Shown here one piece after another: positions 1 to 11,269 of a DNA stretch of 64,000 nucleotides. A program made the position numbers and the translations under genes. This DNA is from Symsagittifera roscoffensis (Eukaryota > Xenacoelomorpha > Acoela > Convolutidae): the NCBI RefSeq assembly GCF_963678635.1, contig NC_087062.1, positions 100,177,209-100,241,208 on the forward strand. Direction: 5' to 3'. Position 1 is the stretch's first letter. Every line of letters begins with the position of its first letter. The notes below the pieces were generated by a model, which was not told the origin of the DNA, made no database searches, and saw only the letters and a list, made by a program, of their open reading frames with translations.

Positions 1-1080
1 AAACCAAAGAGAAATAGTGAAATTAAATTTTCAACGTATGCGTTTTGATTGACTTTTTGTTTTGATCTTTGGCTTGAAAATAAATTATCAGGATATCTAT
101 TATCTAAAGTTTCTGCAACGAAAACGAATTTTTGAAATTTGCGTTTTTTTAATATGTTGACATTGGCATACTTTTGATTATCAACACTTTTATCAGAAAA
201 GACATAAACAACCCAACAAAAAGTTTTGAAAATACACAATCTGAACGATTGGTCAGTTGTCAGAGCGTATTGCTGCCTGGTGTTTGAATTCAGTGAGCAA
301 GCCTTAGAAGTAGCAAGTTTATCCATTTAACCTTTGTTCAAGAAAGTTTAATCGTTTTTCCTATTTTATGTACAAGTTAATTAAACGCAAGATCTGTTTT
401 GAAAATGTTTCTTGTCGAGCAATGATGTTTGGTTTTTAGACTGTGTTTTCTCCTACAAAGTTTTACGCCAACTCTTCTACGACAAATTTTTTATTAGTTT
501 GTTAAATTAAATTTATCTCATAACAGATCACTGCTCTCAAGAGTTATTTTAAAATCAAATTTTTTCTCATTTGGTAACCAGATAAACGAGGTAGTTTTCC
601 CGAGTTCTTCTCCATAATTTCAATGAAGGCTCAGTATTCGATCTATGCGTACTCTTAAAAATTCGAAAGTTTGAAGAAAAATGGAGATTGTGTTAACAAC
701 GGTAAAAACATTTCGGTAAAAACAACGGTCTCAATTTTTTTTTCAAATCTTTATTCTATAATTTACCAACTTTTTGACAACCTCAATGTTTTTTTTCTGG
801 CTTTTATGATAATAGCCAAATTTATTTTATTAGGGTTGGGTGATATTTGGTTTTCAATCAGTCAATTATTCACGACCATCAGTTCTGTGTTGAGTGTGTT
901 TTTTATGGTTTATTTTTCAGAGCTGTTTCGTCAGCGTAAAGAAAAGTTTGAAGACGGTTACGACAAGAATCAATATTCTTCATGTAAATGATGAAGAGTA
1001 CGGGGAGTAAGGATAGAGCTTTGGGAAACTCCTATTTGAATATTTTTATTTTCAGGTTTGAAGGGCTCTTTAAAAGTAAA
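1..1080. other. Intronic AT-rich DNA, nothing recognised
   Basis: One open stretch (671-991, plus) has Phe/Ile-rich, low-complexity translation typical of AT-rich DNA, and no splice context or family resemblance. Confidence 0.5.
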
Positions 1081-1437
1081 CTAACTTCCTATCTTAGAGT
1101 AGGATTTAGTTATATCATTCAGCTTGTCTTTAGTACTAAAACTGAGTGGTTTTTGCAGTAATTTAGAATGTTTAACCAAATCAAACGCTTTTTTGGAATC
1201 CAAAAAACATAAGTTTCTTTTCAATAATTTTTGGTCCAGATGTCCCAAGTAATTTAAAATAACTCGATTAGTGCATCTATACTTCCCAGCTGAACTGATT
1301 TGGTGTGAAGAGGCAAAAATTTTCAAGCCGCAAAATGGGTTCAAAACTTTCTGCATGTGAAAATTACCATATTTATAGATTGGAGTTGCGTTAGCCAAAC
1401 ATAGCCAACTGACAGGTGGTAAAGAGTAAAAACGCAA
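1081..1437 (-). pseudogene. Non-LTR retrotransposon reverse transcriptase fragment
   Basis: An isolated frame of 118 codons contains CFLDSKKAFDLVKHSKLLQK. This is the signature of RT motif A in CR1/jockey/RTE-type elements (FLDxxKAFDxVxHxxLLxKL), with the catalytic Asp of the FLD triad present. Upstream residues resemble the NPFxxGF region that precedes it. No YADD box, endonuclease or flanking element ends are seen, so it is a truncated fossil, lying in sense with the BLTP1-like gene. Confidence 0.55.
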
Positions 1438-1589
1438 ATAACCAGAAATAAAAACAACTGACTTTATTTTTGTAGAAAAAAATTTTATCTTTCAATTTTA
1501 TAAGAAAAAATATATATACTTTCGAATCTTTTTGAATTTTACTAACAATTTATGATTTAGGCGTTTACGATAAAATCAACCCAATATGA

Positions 1590-1935
1590 GAAAATTTGAT
1601 CAATAGGTAAAGTTGGTATTGCAAAATAGGTGCTGCAAAATCGGATAATTAAATTTCATGAGCAAAACTATGTGTCGATGACGTTTTTCGTGATGTTTAC
1701 TTGTTTGCTGTTCAAACCATTTGGCTGTTCTTTCAACGAAGGGCAAAAAAGTAACTCAAAAAGAAGCCAAAAATCAAACCGCGAAAAATCAAAATTTTTT
1801 CTGAATAAATGTTCAGACTTTTTCCTGAAAAAAATACAGAAAAAAATCACCAAGACCTTTATAAAAGTAGTGTATGCTTTCACTACTGAGAACATAAGAT
1901 CATCGAGGAAAATAGATTGCATTTTGAATTGATTA
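1590..1935 (+). repeat. Dispersed repeat family B (ccgcgaaaaa...caagacctttataaaagt)
   Basis: Blocks in fixed order: gagaaaatttgatcaatagg, a cgtttttcgtg block, a gctgttc block, aaaccgcgaaaaatc, tttttcctgaaaaaaat and accaagacctttataaaagt. The same order recurs in about ten copies across the window. No conserved reading frame. Confidence 0.6.
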
Positions 1936-2017
1936 AAAACATTATCTTATTGTTATTAGCCGATGGTCAAGCCTAGTAGGAAGTTGTCTTTTTTAAAATC
2001 CAAATTTTATTTCTCAC

Positions 2018-2266
2018 ACAGGTGGTCGATGAATCTGTATCTGCCCGCGGTTACATTAGTGTCGCGTGATCCAGAGCGTGATGGGTTGTCTGGAACAATA
2101 TGAGGCGGAGGGTGAAATGGGTAGCCCCCCTGTAGTGGGTCGGATGAGGCTGAGGCGGCGGTTGAAGGGGGAGGGGACCAGAGCATGTGCAGCACTGAGT
2201 TGCGACACATGTTCAGCCTCAGTGATCTGACAGAGAGGGAGAAGGCGTCCTTCCGCGAACTGTCGC
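2018..2266 (-). CDS. BLTP1: BLTP1-like exon, SRKDAFSLSVRSLRLNMCRN segment
   Basis: The acceptor ccgatag opens the exon in phase 1 so that GGC is completed with the last G of exon 7597. It reads DSSRKDAFSLSVRSLRLNMC, matching the GRKDSLSINLEFVKVSLSR segment of BLTP1. The rest is a Pro/Ser-rich linker ending AGRYRFIDHLC. The donor is taken as gtgaga at 2017-2012; gtgtga two bases earlier is an alternative. The frame stops just inside the intron. The gene continues beyond the left edge of the window. Confidence 0.7.
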
Positions 2267-2330
2267 CTATCGGTTCCAACATACAATACTCAAATTCAAT
2301 TGTTTTTTTGCCCTTTAGTTCACGCGGAAA

Positions 2331-5300
2331 TTAAAACATGTTTGATGAAACACTTTCACTCTGAAGCACCCACATATTTATTTTCAGTTTGATAAGATTG
2401 AAGCCGTTTGTCTTAAGGAGTGGGTAAGTTAGGAGCTGTATTAAAACATGTTTGATGAAACACTTTCACTCTGAAGCACCCACATATTTATTTTCAGTTT
2501 GATAAGATTGAAGCCGTTTGTCTTATGGAGTGGGTAAGTTAGGAGCTGTATTAAAACATGTTTGATGAAACACTTTCACTCTGAAGCACCCACATATTTA
2601 TTTTCAGTTTGATAAGATTGAAGCCGTTTGTCTTAAGGAGTGGGTAAGTTAGGAGCTGTATTAAAACATGTTTGATGAAACACTTTCACTCTGAAGCACC
2701 CACATATTTATTTTCAGTTTGATAAGATTGAAGCCGTTTGTCTTATGGAGTGGGTAAGTTAGGAGCTGTATTAAAACATGTTTGATGAAACACTTTCACT
2801 CTGAAGCACCCACATATTTATTTTCAGTTTGATAAGATTGAAGCCGTTTGTCTTAAGGAGTGGGTAAGTTAGGAGCTGTATTAAAACATGTTTGATGAAA
2901 CACTTTCACTCTGAAGCACCCGCATATTTATTTTCAGTTTGGTAAGATTGAAGCCGTTTGTCTTAAGGAGTGGGTAAGTTAGGAGCTGTATTAAAACATG
3001 TTTGATGAAACACTTTCACTCTGAAGCACCCACATATTTATTTTCAGTTTGATAAGATTGAAGCCGTTTGTCTTATGGAGTGGGTAAGTTAGGAGCTGTA
3101 TTAAAACATGTTTGATGAAACACTTTCACTCTGAAGCACCCACATATTTATTTTCAGTTTGATAAGATTGAAGCCGTTTGTCTTAAGGAGTGGGTAAGTT
3201 AGGAGCTGTATTAAAACATGTTTGATGAAACACTTTCACTCTGAAGCACCCACATATTTATTTTCAGTTTGATAAGATTGAAGCCGTTTGTCTTATGGAG
3301 TGGGTAAGTTAGGAGCTGTATTAAAACATGTTTGATGAAACACTTTCACTCTGAAGCACCCACATATTTATTTTCAGTTTGATAAGATTGAAGCCGTTTG
3401 TCTTAAGGAGTGGGTAAGTTAGGAGCTGTATTAAAACATGTTTGATGAAACACTTTCACTCTGAAGCACCCACATATTTATTTTCAGTTTGATAAGATTG
3501 AAGCCGTTTGTCTTAAGGAGTGGGTAAGTTAGGAGCTGTATTAAAACATGTTTGATGAAACACTTTCACTCTGAAGCACCCACATATTTATTTTCAGTTT
3601 GATAAGATTGAAGCCGTTTGTCTTAAGGAGTGGGTAAGTTAGGAGCTGTATTAAAACATGTTTGATGAAACACTTTCACTCTGAAGCACCCACATATTTA
3701 TTTTCAATTTGATAAGATTGAAGCCGTTTGTCTTATGGAGTGGGTAAGTTAGGAGCTGTATTAAAACATGTTTGACGAAACACTTTCACTATGAAGCACC
3801 CACATATTTATTTTCAGTTTGATAAGATTGAAGCCGTTTGTCTTAAGGAGTGGGTAAGTTAGGAGCTGTATTAAAACATGTTTGATGAAACACTTTCACT
3901 CTGAAGCACCCACATATTTATTTTCAGTTTGATAAGATTGAAGCCGTTTGTCTTAAGGAGTGGGTAAGTTAGGAGCTGTATTAAAACATGTTTGATGAAA
4001 CACTTTCACTCTGAAGCACCCACATATTTATTTTCAGTTTGATAAGATTGAAGCCGTTTGTCTTATGGAGTGGGTAAGTTAGGAGCTGTATTAAAACATG
4101 TTTGATGAAACACTTTCACTCTGAAGCACCCACATATTTATTTTCAGTTTGATAAGATTGAAGCCGTTTGTCTTAAGGAGTGGGTAAGTTAGGAGCTGTA
4201 TTAAAACATGTTTGATGAAACACTTTCACTCTGAAGCACCCACATATTTATTTTCAGTTTGATAAGATTGAAGCCGTTTGTCTTATGGAGTGGGTAAGTT
4301 AGGAGCTGTATTAAAACATGTTTGATGAAACACTTTCACTCTGAAGCACCCACATATTTATTTTCAGTTTGATAAGATTGAAGCCGTTTGTCTTAAGGAG
4401 TGGGTAAGTTAGGAGCTGTATTAAAACATGTTTGATGAAACACTTTCACTCTGAAGCACCCACATATTTATTTTCAGTTTGATAAGATTGAAGCCGTTTG
4501 TCTTAAGGAGTGGGTAAGTTAGGAGCTGTATTAAAACATGTTTGATGAAACACTTTCACTCTGAAGCACCCACATATTTATTTTCAATTTGATAAGATTG
4601 AAGCCGTTTGTCTTATGGAGTGGGTAAGTTAGGAGCTGTATTAAAACATGTTTGATGAAACACTTTCACTATGAAGCACCCACATATTTATTTTCAGTTT
4701 GATAAGATTGAAGCCGTTTGTCTTAAGGAGTGGGTAAGTTAGGAGCTGTATTAAAACATGTTTGATGAAACACTTTCACTCTGAAGCACCCACATATTTA
4801 TTTTCAGTTTGATAAGATTGAAGCCGTTTGTCTTAAGGAGTGGGTAAGTTAGGAGCTGTATTAAAACATGTTTGATGAAACACTTTCACTCTGAAGCACC
4901 CACATATTTATTTTCAGTTTGATAAGATTGAAGCCGTTTGTCTTAAGGAGTGGGTAAGTTAGGAGCTGTATTAAAACATGTTTGATGAAACACTTTCACT
5001 CTGAAGCACCCACATATTTATTTTCAATTTGATAAGATTGAAGCCGTTTGTCTTATGGAGTGGGTAAGTTAGGAGCTGTATTAAAACATGTTTGATGAAA
5101 CACTTTCACTATGAAGCACCCACATATTTATTTTCAGTTTGATAAGATTGAAGCCGTTTGTCTTAAGGAGTGGGTAAGTTAGGAGCTGTATTAAAACATG
5201 TTTGATGAAACACTTTCACTCTGAAGCACCCACATATTTATTTTCAGTTTGATAAGATTGAAGCCGTTTGTCTTAAGGAGTGGGTAAGTTAGGAGCTGTA

Positions 5301-7170
5301 TTAAAACATGTTTGATGAAACACTTTCACTCTGAAGCACCCACATATTTATTTTCAGTTTGATAAGATTGAAGCCGTTTGTCTTATGGAGTGGGTAAGTT
5401 AGGAGCTGTATCAAAACATGTTTGATGAAACACTTTCACTCTGAAGCACCCACATATTTATTTTCAGTTTGATAAGATTGAAGCCGTTTGTCTTAAGGAG
5501 TGGGTAAGTTAGGAGCTGTATTAAAACATGTTTGATGAAACACTTTCACTCTGAAGCACCCACATATTTATTTTCAGTTTGATAAGATTGAAGCCGTTTG
5601 TCTTATGGAGTGGGTAAGTTAGGAGCTGTATTAAAACATGTTTGATGAAACACTTTCACTCTGAAGCACCCACATATTTATTTTCAGTTTGATAAGATTG
5701 AAGCCGTTTGTCTTAAGGAGTGGGTAAGTTAGGAGCTGTATTAAAACATGTTTGATGAAACACTTTCACTCTGAAGCACCCACATATTTATTTTCAGTTT
5801 GATAAGATTGAAGCCGTTTGTCTTAAGGAGTGGGTAAGTTAGGAGCTGTATTAAAACATGTTTGATGAAACACTTTCACTCTGAAGCACCCACATATTTA
5901 TTTTCAGTTTGATAAGATTGAAGCCGTTTGTCTTAAGGAGTGGGTAAGTTAGGAGCTGTATTAAAACATGTTTGATGAAACACTTTCACTCTGAAGCACC
6001 CACATATTTATTTTCAGTTTGATAAGATTGAAGCCGTTTGTCTTAAGGAGTGGGTAAGTTAGGAGCTGTATTAAAACATGTTTGATGAAACACTTTCACT
6101 CTGAAGCACCCACATATTTATTTTCAGTTTGATAAGATTGAAGCCGTTTGTCTTATGGAGTGGGTAAGTTAGGAGCTGTATTAAAACATGTTTGATGAAA
6201 CACTTTCACTCTGAAGCACCCACATATTTATTTTCAGTTTGATAAGATTGAAGCCGTTTGTCTTAAGGAGTGGGTAAGTTAGGAGCTGTATTAAAACATG
6301 TTTGATGAAACACTTTCACTCTGAAGCACCCACATATTTATTTTCAGTTTGATAAGATTGAAACCGTTTGTCTTAAGGAGTGGGTAAGTTAGGAGCTGTA
6401 TTAAAACATGTTTGATGAAACACTTTCACTCTGAAGCACCCACATATTTATTTTCAGTTTGATAAGATTGAAGCCGTTTGTCTTAAGGAGTGGGTAAGTT
6501 AGGAGCTGTATTAAAACATGTTTGATGAAACACTTTCACTCTGAAGCACCCACATATTTATTTTCAGTTTGATAAGATTGAAGCCGTTTGTCTTATGGAG
6601 TGGGTAAGTTAGGAGCTGTATTAAAACATGTTTGATGAAACACTTTCACTCTGAAGCACCCACATATTTATTTTCAGTTTGATAAGATTGAAGCCGTTTG
6701 TCTTATGGAGTGGGTAAGTTAGGAGCTGTATTAAAACATGTTTGATGAAACACTTTCACTCTGAAGCACCCACATATTTATTTTCAGTTTGATAAGATTG
6801 AAGCCGTTTGTCTTAAGGAGTGGGTAAGTTAGGAGCTGTATTAAAACATGTTTGATGAAACACTTTCACTCTGAAGCACCCACATATTTATTTTCAGTTT
6901 GATAAGATTGAAGCCGTTTGTCTTAAGGAGTGGGTAAGTTAGGAGCTGTATTAAAACATGTTTGATGAAACACTTTCACTCTGAAGCACCCACATATTTA
7001 TTTTCAGTTTGATAAGATTGAAGCCGTTTGTCTTAAGGAGTGGGTAAGTTAGGAGCTGTATTAAAACATGTTTGATGAAACACTTTCACTCTGAAGCACC
7101 CACATATTTATTTTCAGTTTGATAAGATTGAAGCCGTTTGTCTTATGGAGTGGGCGACATAGGAGCTGTT
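2331..7170 (+). repeat. 44 tandem copies of a 110-bp unit, each carrying a micro-exon
   Basis: The period is exactly 110 bp and 4840 bp hold exactly 44 units, nearly identical. Each unit on the plus strand carries tatttattttcag, a 36-nt open segment, then gtaagt, so that joining would give 36-nt exons and 74-nt introns. The main variable base is A/T at unit position 86: 29 units have A and 15 have T. Rarer variants are an AA acceptor in units 13, 21 and 25, each followed by a unit with an A for C change at position 31. The last unit diverges after position 93. The array lies in a BLTP1-like intron, antisense to it. Confidence 0.97.
2388..7162 (+). CDS. Predicted multi-micro-exon reading frame, 12-residue repeats (hypothetical)
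   Basis: In each unit the segment between the AG acceptor and the gtaagt donor is 36 nt and reads FDKIEAVCLKEW, or FDKIEAVCLMEW with the T variant. First exon 2388-2423, last 7118-7153. All 44 are open in this frame. Single changes are missense only (D to G in unit 6, A to T in unit 37). In the last unit the donor is lost and the frame runs TGG GCG ACA TAG, a stop at 7160-7162. Full joining would give about 530 residues of repeats with hydrophobic residues at 1, 4, 7, 9 and 12. One other frame is also open (LIRLKPFVLRSG). No start exon was found, and expression is unproven. Confidence 0.35.
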
Positions 7171-7596
7171 CAGATTCATACGAGTGTTGCAATACACTGC
7201 ATTTTTTGGCTATTTCGCTGCACTGCATTATTTTGAATCACCTTATGCAATGAGCAGGGATCATGGAGGGCGTCGAAATACCAAAAGTAGGATAAGAGGT
7301 GAACATTTAGCTACTTTAAACACAGCACCTACTTGAGACATTTTCCATTTGAAAAGCGGTTGCCTATTCAGAGTGCTATGAAGCTTAGTCAAGTCAGCAA
7401 AAAACAATGTGGACACATTTACTTTCAGACCTGCATTTAGAAATGGTTCGAACCTGTAACTAGGCATAAAAGGTGGGATTTAGAAAATGTTCTATTAGGT
7501 GCAAAAGGGAGTTGAGCCTGTCTTGTCTCACTTCCAAACAGTGGACTCTGAGTTTGGACTGGAAATGGAAGGAGGAAGAGAAGAGAAGATGCTCAC

Positions 7597-7753
7597 CGAA
7601 TCCATATCCGAAGGAGGAAGAGAAGCCTGAGCCCATAACACCCCCCATGCTCCCTCTGGGGTCATGATCATGGGCCAGATTGAACTGGTGGCACACAAAC
7701 AGGTTCATTTCATCGGCCACTACGCTCATCACCCACCCATTCGCATCCCCCAC
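7597..7753 (-). CDS. BLTP1: BLTP1-like exon, ADEMNLFVCHQF strand
   Basis: This 157-nt exon ends at donor gtgagc in phase 1. It encodes VGDANGWVMSVVADEMNLFV, then CHQFNLAHDHD and a Gly/Ser tail ending SFGYGFG. BLTP1 has GLSFTACMSDFSLYVFHPYG at the corresponding place, followed by a Gly/Ser linker. The donor phase joins the exon at 2266 exactly. The acceptor is poor (tttgtgtag, not pyrimidine-rich), so the 5' edge is the least certain part. The intron that follows contains the 44-unit tandem array. Confidence 0.68.
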
Positions 7754-7879
7754 CTACACAAACTACACTCCATCGTCCCCCCCCCCTGTGTAGAAAAATG
7801 ATGCATGTATGACTCACTCGCCCATTAAAGCTACATGCACACTCTCTGGTCTAATAACTCAAAACCCAAAATCTTTACC

Positions 7880-8115
7880 CGTTTTTTCAGCATTGGTAAA
7901 CTTTTTCAACTGTTTTTACACATTTCCGTTCTATACTCTTTTGCTGTTCGATGGTCGATTTTGCCTTCCTTTCAGCAAACGAAATGAACTAAACTTAAAA
8001 ATAAATCAAGAGTCAAACCGCGAAAAAGTAAATTTGAGCCTGAACTAATTTTAAAGAATTTTCCCGAAAAAACCATGGCGACCTACAAGAGTCTGAACTA
8101 CGTTCATCGACCCTT
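7880..8115 (+). repeat. Dispersed repeat family B
   Basis: Contains gctgttcgatggtcgatttt, gtcaaaccgcgaaaaagtaa, gagcctgaactaattttaa and tacaagagtctgaactacgt in family order. Confidence 0.6.
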
Positions 8116-8256
8116 AAAAAATTCGGCATTCCATTTCGATGTTCCTTGGGAAAATGCTAGATGCGCGCCAGATTACACATACTATAAAAAGAGGAGAGAG
8201 GAATTTAAGCAAAGTTATGGTTCAAATAAAGATATGTGAACGTTTGACTTTAGTCA

Positions 8257-8510
8257 TTAGAGTGATTTATTTGGCTGTCCACTGGCCTGAGTGAGATGTG
8301 TGAACAGTTTGGACATGGCGGAGGCAGCAGAAGTGGGCGTGGCCTCTTGAGTGGCAGCTGCCGCCTCCTTCTTCCGCCTCGCCCTCCTCTCCTCGCTCAA
8401 CACTTCCACGTTGGGCTTGTAAGTGTACTTGGAGAAGAAGGAAGCCATCTTGGTCCCCCCTGATGCTGCTGCTGCAGTCTTCTGTCTCCTGTTCTGGTCC
8501 ATCTTATTAG
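8257..8510 (-). CDS. BLTP1-like exon reading into a stop: possible alternative 3' terminal exon
   Basis: After acceptor gtgtgacag the frame opens in phase 1, matching the donor at 14081 (a split Ala codon). It reads NKMDQNRRQKTAAAASGGTK, then SFFSKYTYKPNVEVLSEERR, a basic RRARRKKEAAAA stretch, and ends LTQASGQPNKSL followed by TAA at 8259-8257. No good donor is visible before the stop. Either this is an alternative last exon giving a shortened protein, or the true donor is non-canonical (CAG/GCCAGT lies in phase 0 near 8300) and splicing continues to 7753. I do not recognise the peptide. Confidence 0.5.
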
Positions 8511-9619
8511 CTGTCACACAGAAAACAGAAAGTACCAATCATAGCACAGATAAAAGCAAAATCTAAAGTATTTAACAAAATCAGTTTGGCCAAAACTTTT
8601 TTTTCAAAAACGGAATTTTTATCGAATTTGTTGAAAATCGTTCAAAAAACAGGCAGTTGTTGTGCAACTAGCGCGAAATATTTCGACTACACTTAATTTG
8701 TGAGAAAAAACTAAGTTGAAATTTTTTTTGCGAGTTTGGGATAGACTAAAAGCAAGCTTAGAATAAATTACTAAAGTGTTTAGTGTCTTCTAAGTATTCA
8801 TACACTACAAGTAGTTGTCATGCAGTTCAATGTACTATGTCTATTTAAAATTGCATGCATTCAATTCCCATGCTATAGGAACCATGCTAAAGCTAACTTC
8901 CGTACGATAAAAAAGCTTGTTATAAATTTCCATCAATGGAATCTATGAATGAAATGCTTATCATACAAAGTCCATTTATAAAAAAGTTTTGACAAGAATG
9001 TTTTCCATTCAAATATAAACTCTGCGAAACTCTTCAAGTTTGTTTGCAAGCAATTTTGAATAAACCCGGATTGATCTTGCAGTGAAAATCAGTACTAATG
9101 CCGTAAGAAAGCATTACTATTACAGTACTGCGCCAGAGTCAATTTATCTCTGATCAGAGGTAAATCAGCGATAAAAACAGCACTGTAACAGCACTGAAAC
9201 AGTACAGTAACAGCATTGAAAAATCGCAAAAAAGCAAAAAAGGCTCTAAAAAGGCAAAAATAACTGTGTTTTTAGGTGGTTTTCAGCTGATTTTAGTTGT
9301 GGGGGTGAATCAAAGTTTCGAGAAAAAAAACTTTATATTTGTCGTTTTTTTCTACCAAAAATTATCCTTTCCAGGCAAGTTTAGTTGCTCAACCGCTCTT
9401 ATAATCAACGCTAACCCATTTCTATTTTTTTCGCGAAAAAAATCTGCGCTGTTAGGTGGTTTTCAGCTGATTTGTGGCATAATTTTTAAATGTTAAGGCC
9501 TATTTCATTTTTTTTCGATTGTAACGACACGTAAAAAACCTTTGAGTTCAACTCGAAAATTTGAAAAAAAAATATAGAACTGTTCCAGGACAAAAACAGT
9601 GATACATAAACACTAGTAC

Positions 9620-10043
9620 CAGGGGCGGATTTAGTACCCCCCCCCCCCCTCAGGGATTTTTAAGAAATCCCTGAGGGGGTTTCTTAAAAATCCGCCCCCC
9701 CTTTGGTACTTTTTAAGAAATCCATTTTGGCCAACCGACCCTAAAATTTTTCTAAAGGCGCCTTTGGCGCCAATGTATTGTATTTTTGAGGGGGGAGCGC
9801 GCGCCGAAAAAACGCAATTTTTTGGTCAAAATTTTCCAAAAAGTGCCTAAAAACGCCTTTTTTGGACTGTTTTTTCAAATTTTTGCCTGCCGCGCTGAAA
9901 ATTTTTGCCAAAAAAAGGACTAAATCATGCTTAGGGAGAGCTCAAAAATCCATTCGGTCGACCTAAAAAAAAGGTCGACAAAATTTTTGAATTTTTTTTT
10001 TAAATCCGCCCCCCCCCTCGAGAAAATTCTAGATCCGCCCCTG
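9620..10043. mobile_element. MITE, hAT-type, CAGGGGCGGAT ends
   Basis: The ends are inverted: CAGGGGCGGATTTAG on the left and CTAGATCCGCCCCTG on the right. The element is 424 bp. It is flanked by near-perfect 8-bp repeats (actagtac at 9612-9619, attagtac at 10044-10051), the target duplication size of hAT transposons. It has no coding capacity. The interior has G/C runs and further self-complementary segments. Confidence 0.8.
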
Positions 10044-10826
10044 ATTAGTACTGTTTTTTCTTATTTCACTGGGCTTTTCCTGGAACAGTACTAAAAATAT
10101 ATCACTGGTTTTACTCTGAAACAGTACTGATTATGACTGGCAGACCAATCCGGTAACCTTATGTCAATTTTCCATACTATCCAACTGTAAGAATAATTTT
10201 TTCACAGAATGAAACTGTATGGCCATAAATGGGAACTGCATGACTAGACATTTTTCAAAAATGGAAGCAGTTGAACTAGCATTTTTCAAATCCTAAAAAA
10301 TGGTTCAAACGACTAATCGTGCTATGCCAGAACTGCTGTGAAAAACCTGAGAAAACTAAGAGGTTTGTGATTTCTGCAGAAAATTTTTCACTGATCAGGA
10401 GTAAGTTTTGTCCTAGTTTTTTTTGAATAAGTTTCATTGTTAAATTAAAAGCTTTTGTGATATGAGAAGAAAATATTTAGACCTGATAAAGGAAAATAAA
10501 CATGCCATTGCAATTTTATGGGAACTGTAAGACTAACGTTTTTAAAGAATTTTTGTGAAAAAAAGCACTTTTTGCCTTGTAATACGTTTAGAGATCATCA
10601 TTTGCTCATATATTGTTCTTATGTTACTCAAGTTTATAATAACGTTTTTTTGTTTGAGATGGGGAAAGTTTTCATTTCGAAAAAAATTCTAATTATGCAA
10701 TTCCCTTAGTATGCGAACTGTTTGACTAGTATTTTTTCATAGACAAAATGTATGTAACATTATGAGTAGCGTTTTTTACTGTATGGCTGATAACCCGGGC
10801 AGTTAAAAGTCTCGCGATTTCAGTCT

Positions 10827-11265
10827 CAGGGGCGGATCTAGGGTTTTTTCGGAGGGAGGGGGCGGATTTTTATCTAGAGTTTTGTCGACAATTTTTTTGG
10901 GTTGACCAATTTGATTTTCCTAGCTCAGCCCCCAAAAGTACTAAGAAGACCCTGGTTTGGCCAAATTTTCTGCGCCGCAGGCAAAAGTTTAACAAAAGGC
11001 CAAAACAGCGTTTTTAGGCACTTCTTGGAAATTTTTGACCAAAAAATTGCATTTTTTCGGCACGCGCTCCCCCCTCAACATTAATATATATTGTCGCCCA
11101 AGGCGCTTTTAGAAAAGTTTTGGAGTCAAAAATGGGATATCCTAATAATGGGGTCAGATATGGATATTTTAAATTAGTTCGAAGGGGGGACCCTTTGGGT
11201 GGGCAGGGTGTCGAATCCCTCAAGAAAAAAGCGTACGCCCCCACGCCACCCTAAATCCGCCCCTG
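10827..11265. mobile_element. MITE, hAT-type, second full copy
   Basis: The same inverted ends (CAGGGGCGGATCTAG to AATCCGCCCCTG), 439 bp, with flanking 8-mers ttcagtct and cttagtct agreeing at 6 of 8 positions. It shares the interior with the copy at 9620: ggcgcc-rich middle, gcgcgcgctcccccctca block, and a tcgaatccct segment near one end. Confidence 0.75.
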
Positions 11266-11269
11266 CTTA

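Noticed and set aside
671-991. 106-codon plus-strand frame as a small membrane protein
   Set aside because: The apparent hydrophobic segments come from T-rich sequence; there is no supporting context, and it lies in an intron of the minus-strand gene.
2331-7170. CRISPR-like array
   Set aside because: The units are identical along their full 110 bp, with no unique spacers, and the setting is an animal intron.
2331-7170. Micro-exons on the minus strand of the same array
   Set aside because: The minus strand of the unit has a possible AG but no good donor at a consistent place, and 110 is not a multiple of three, so a long frame is not kept.
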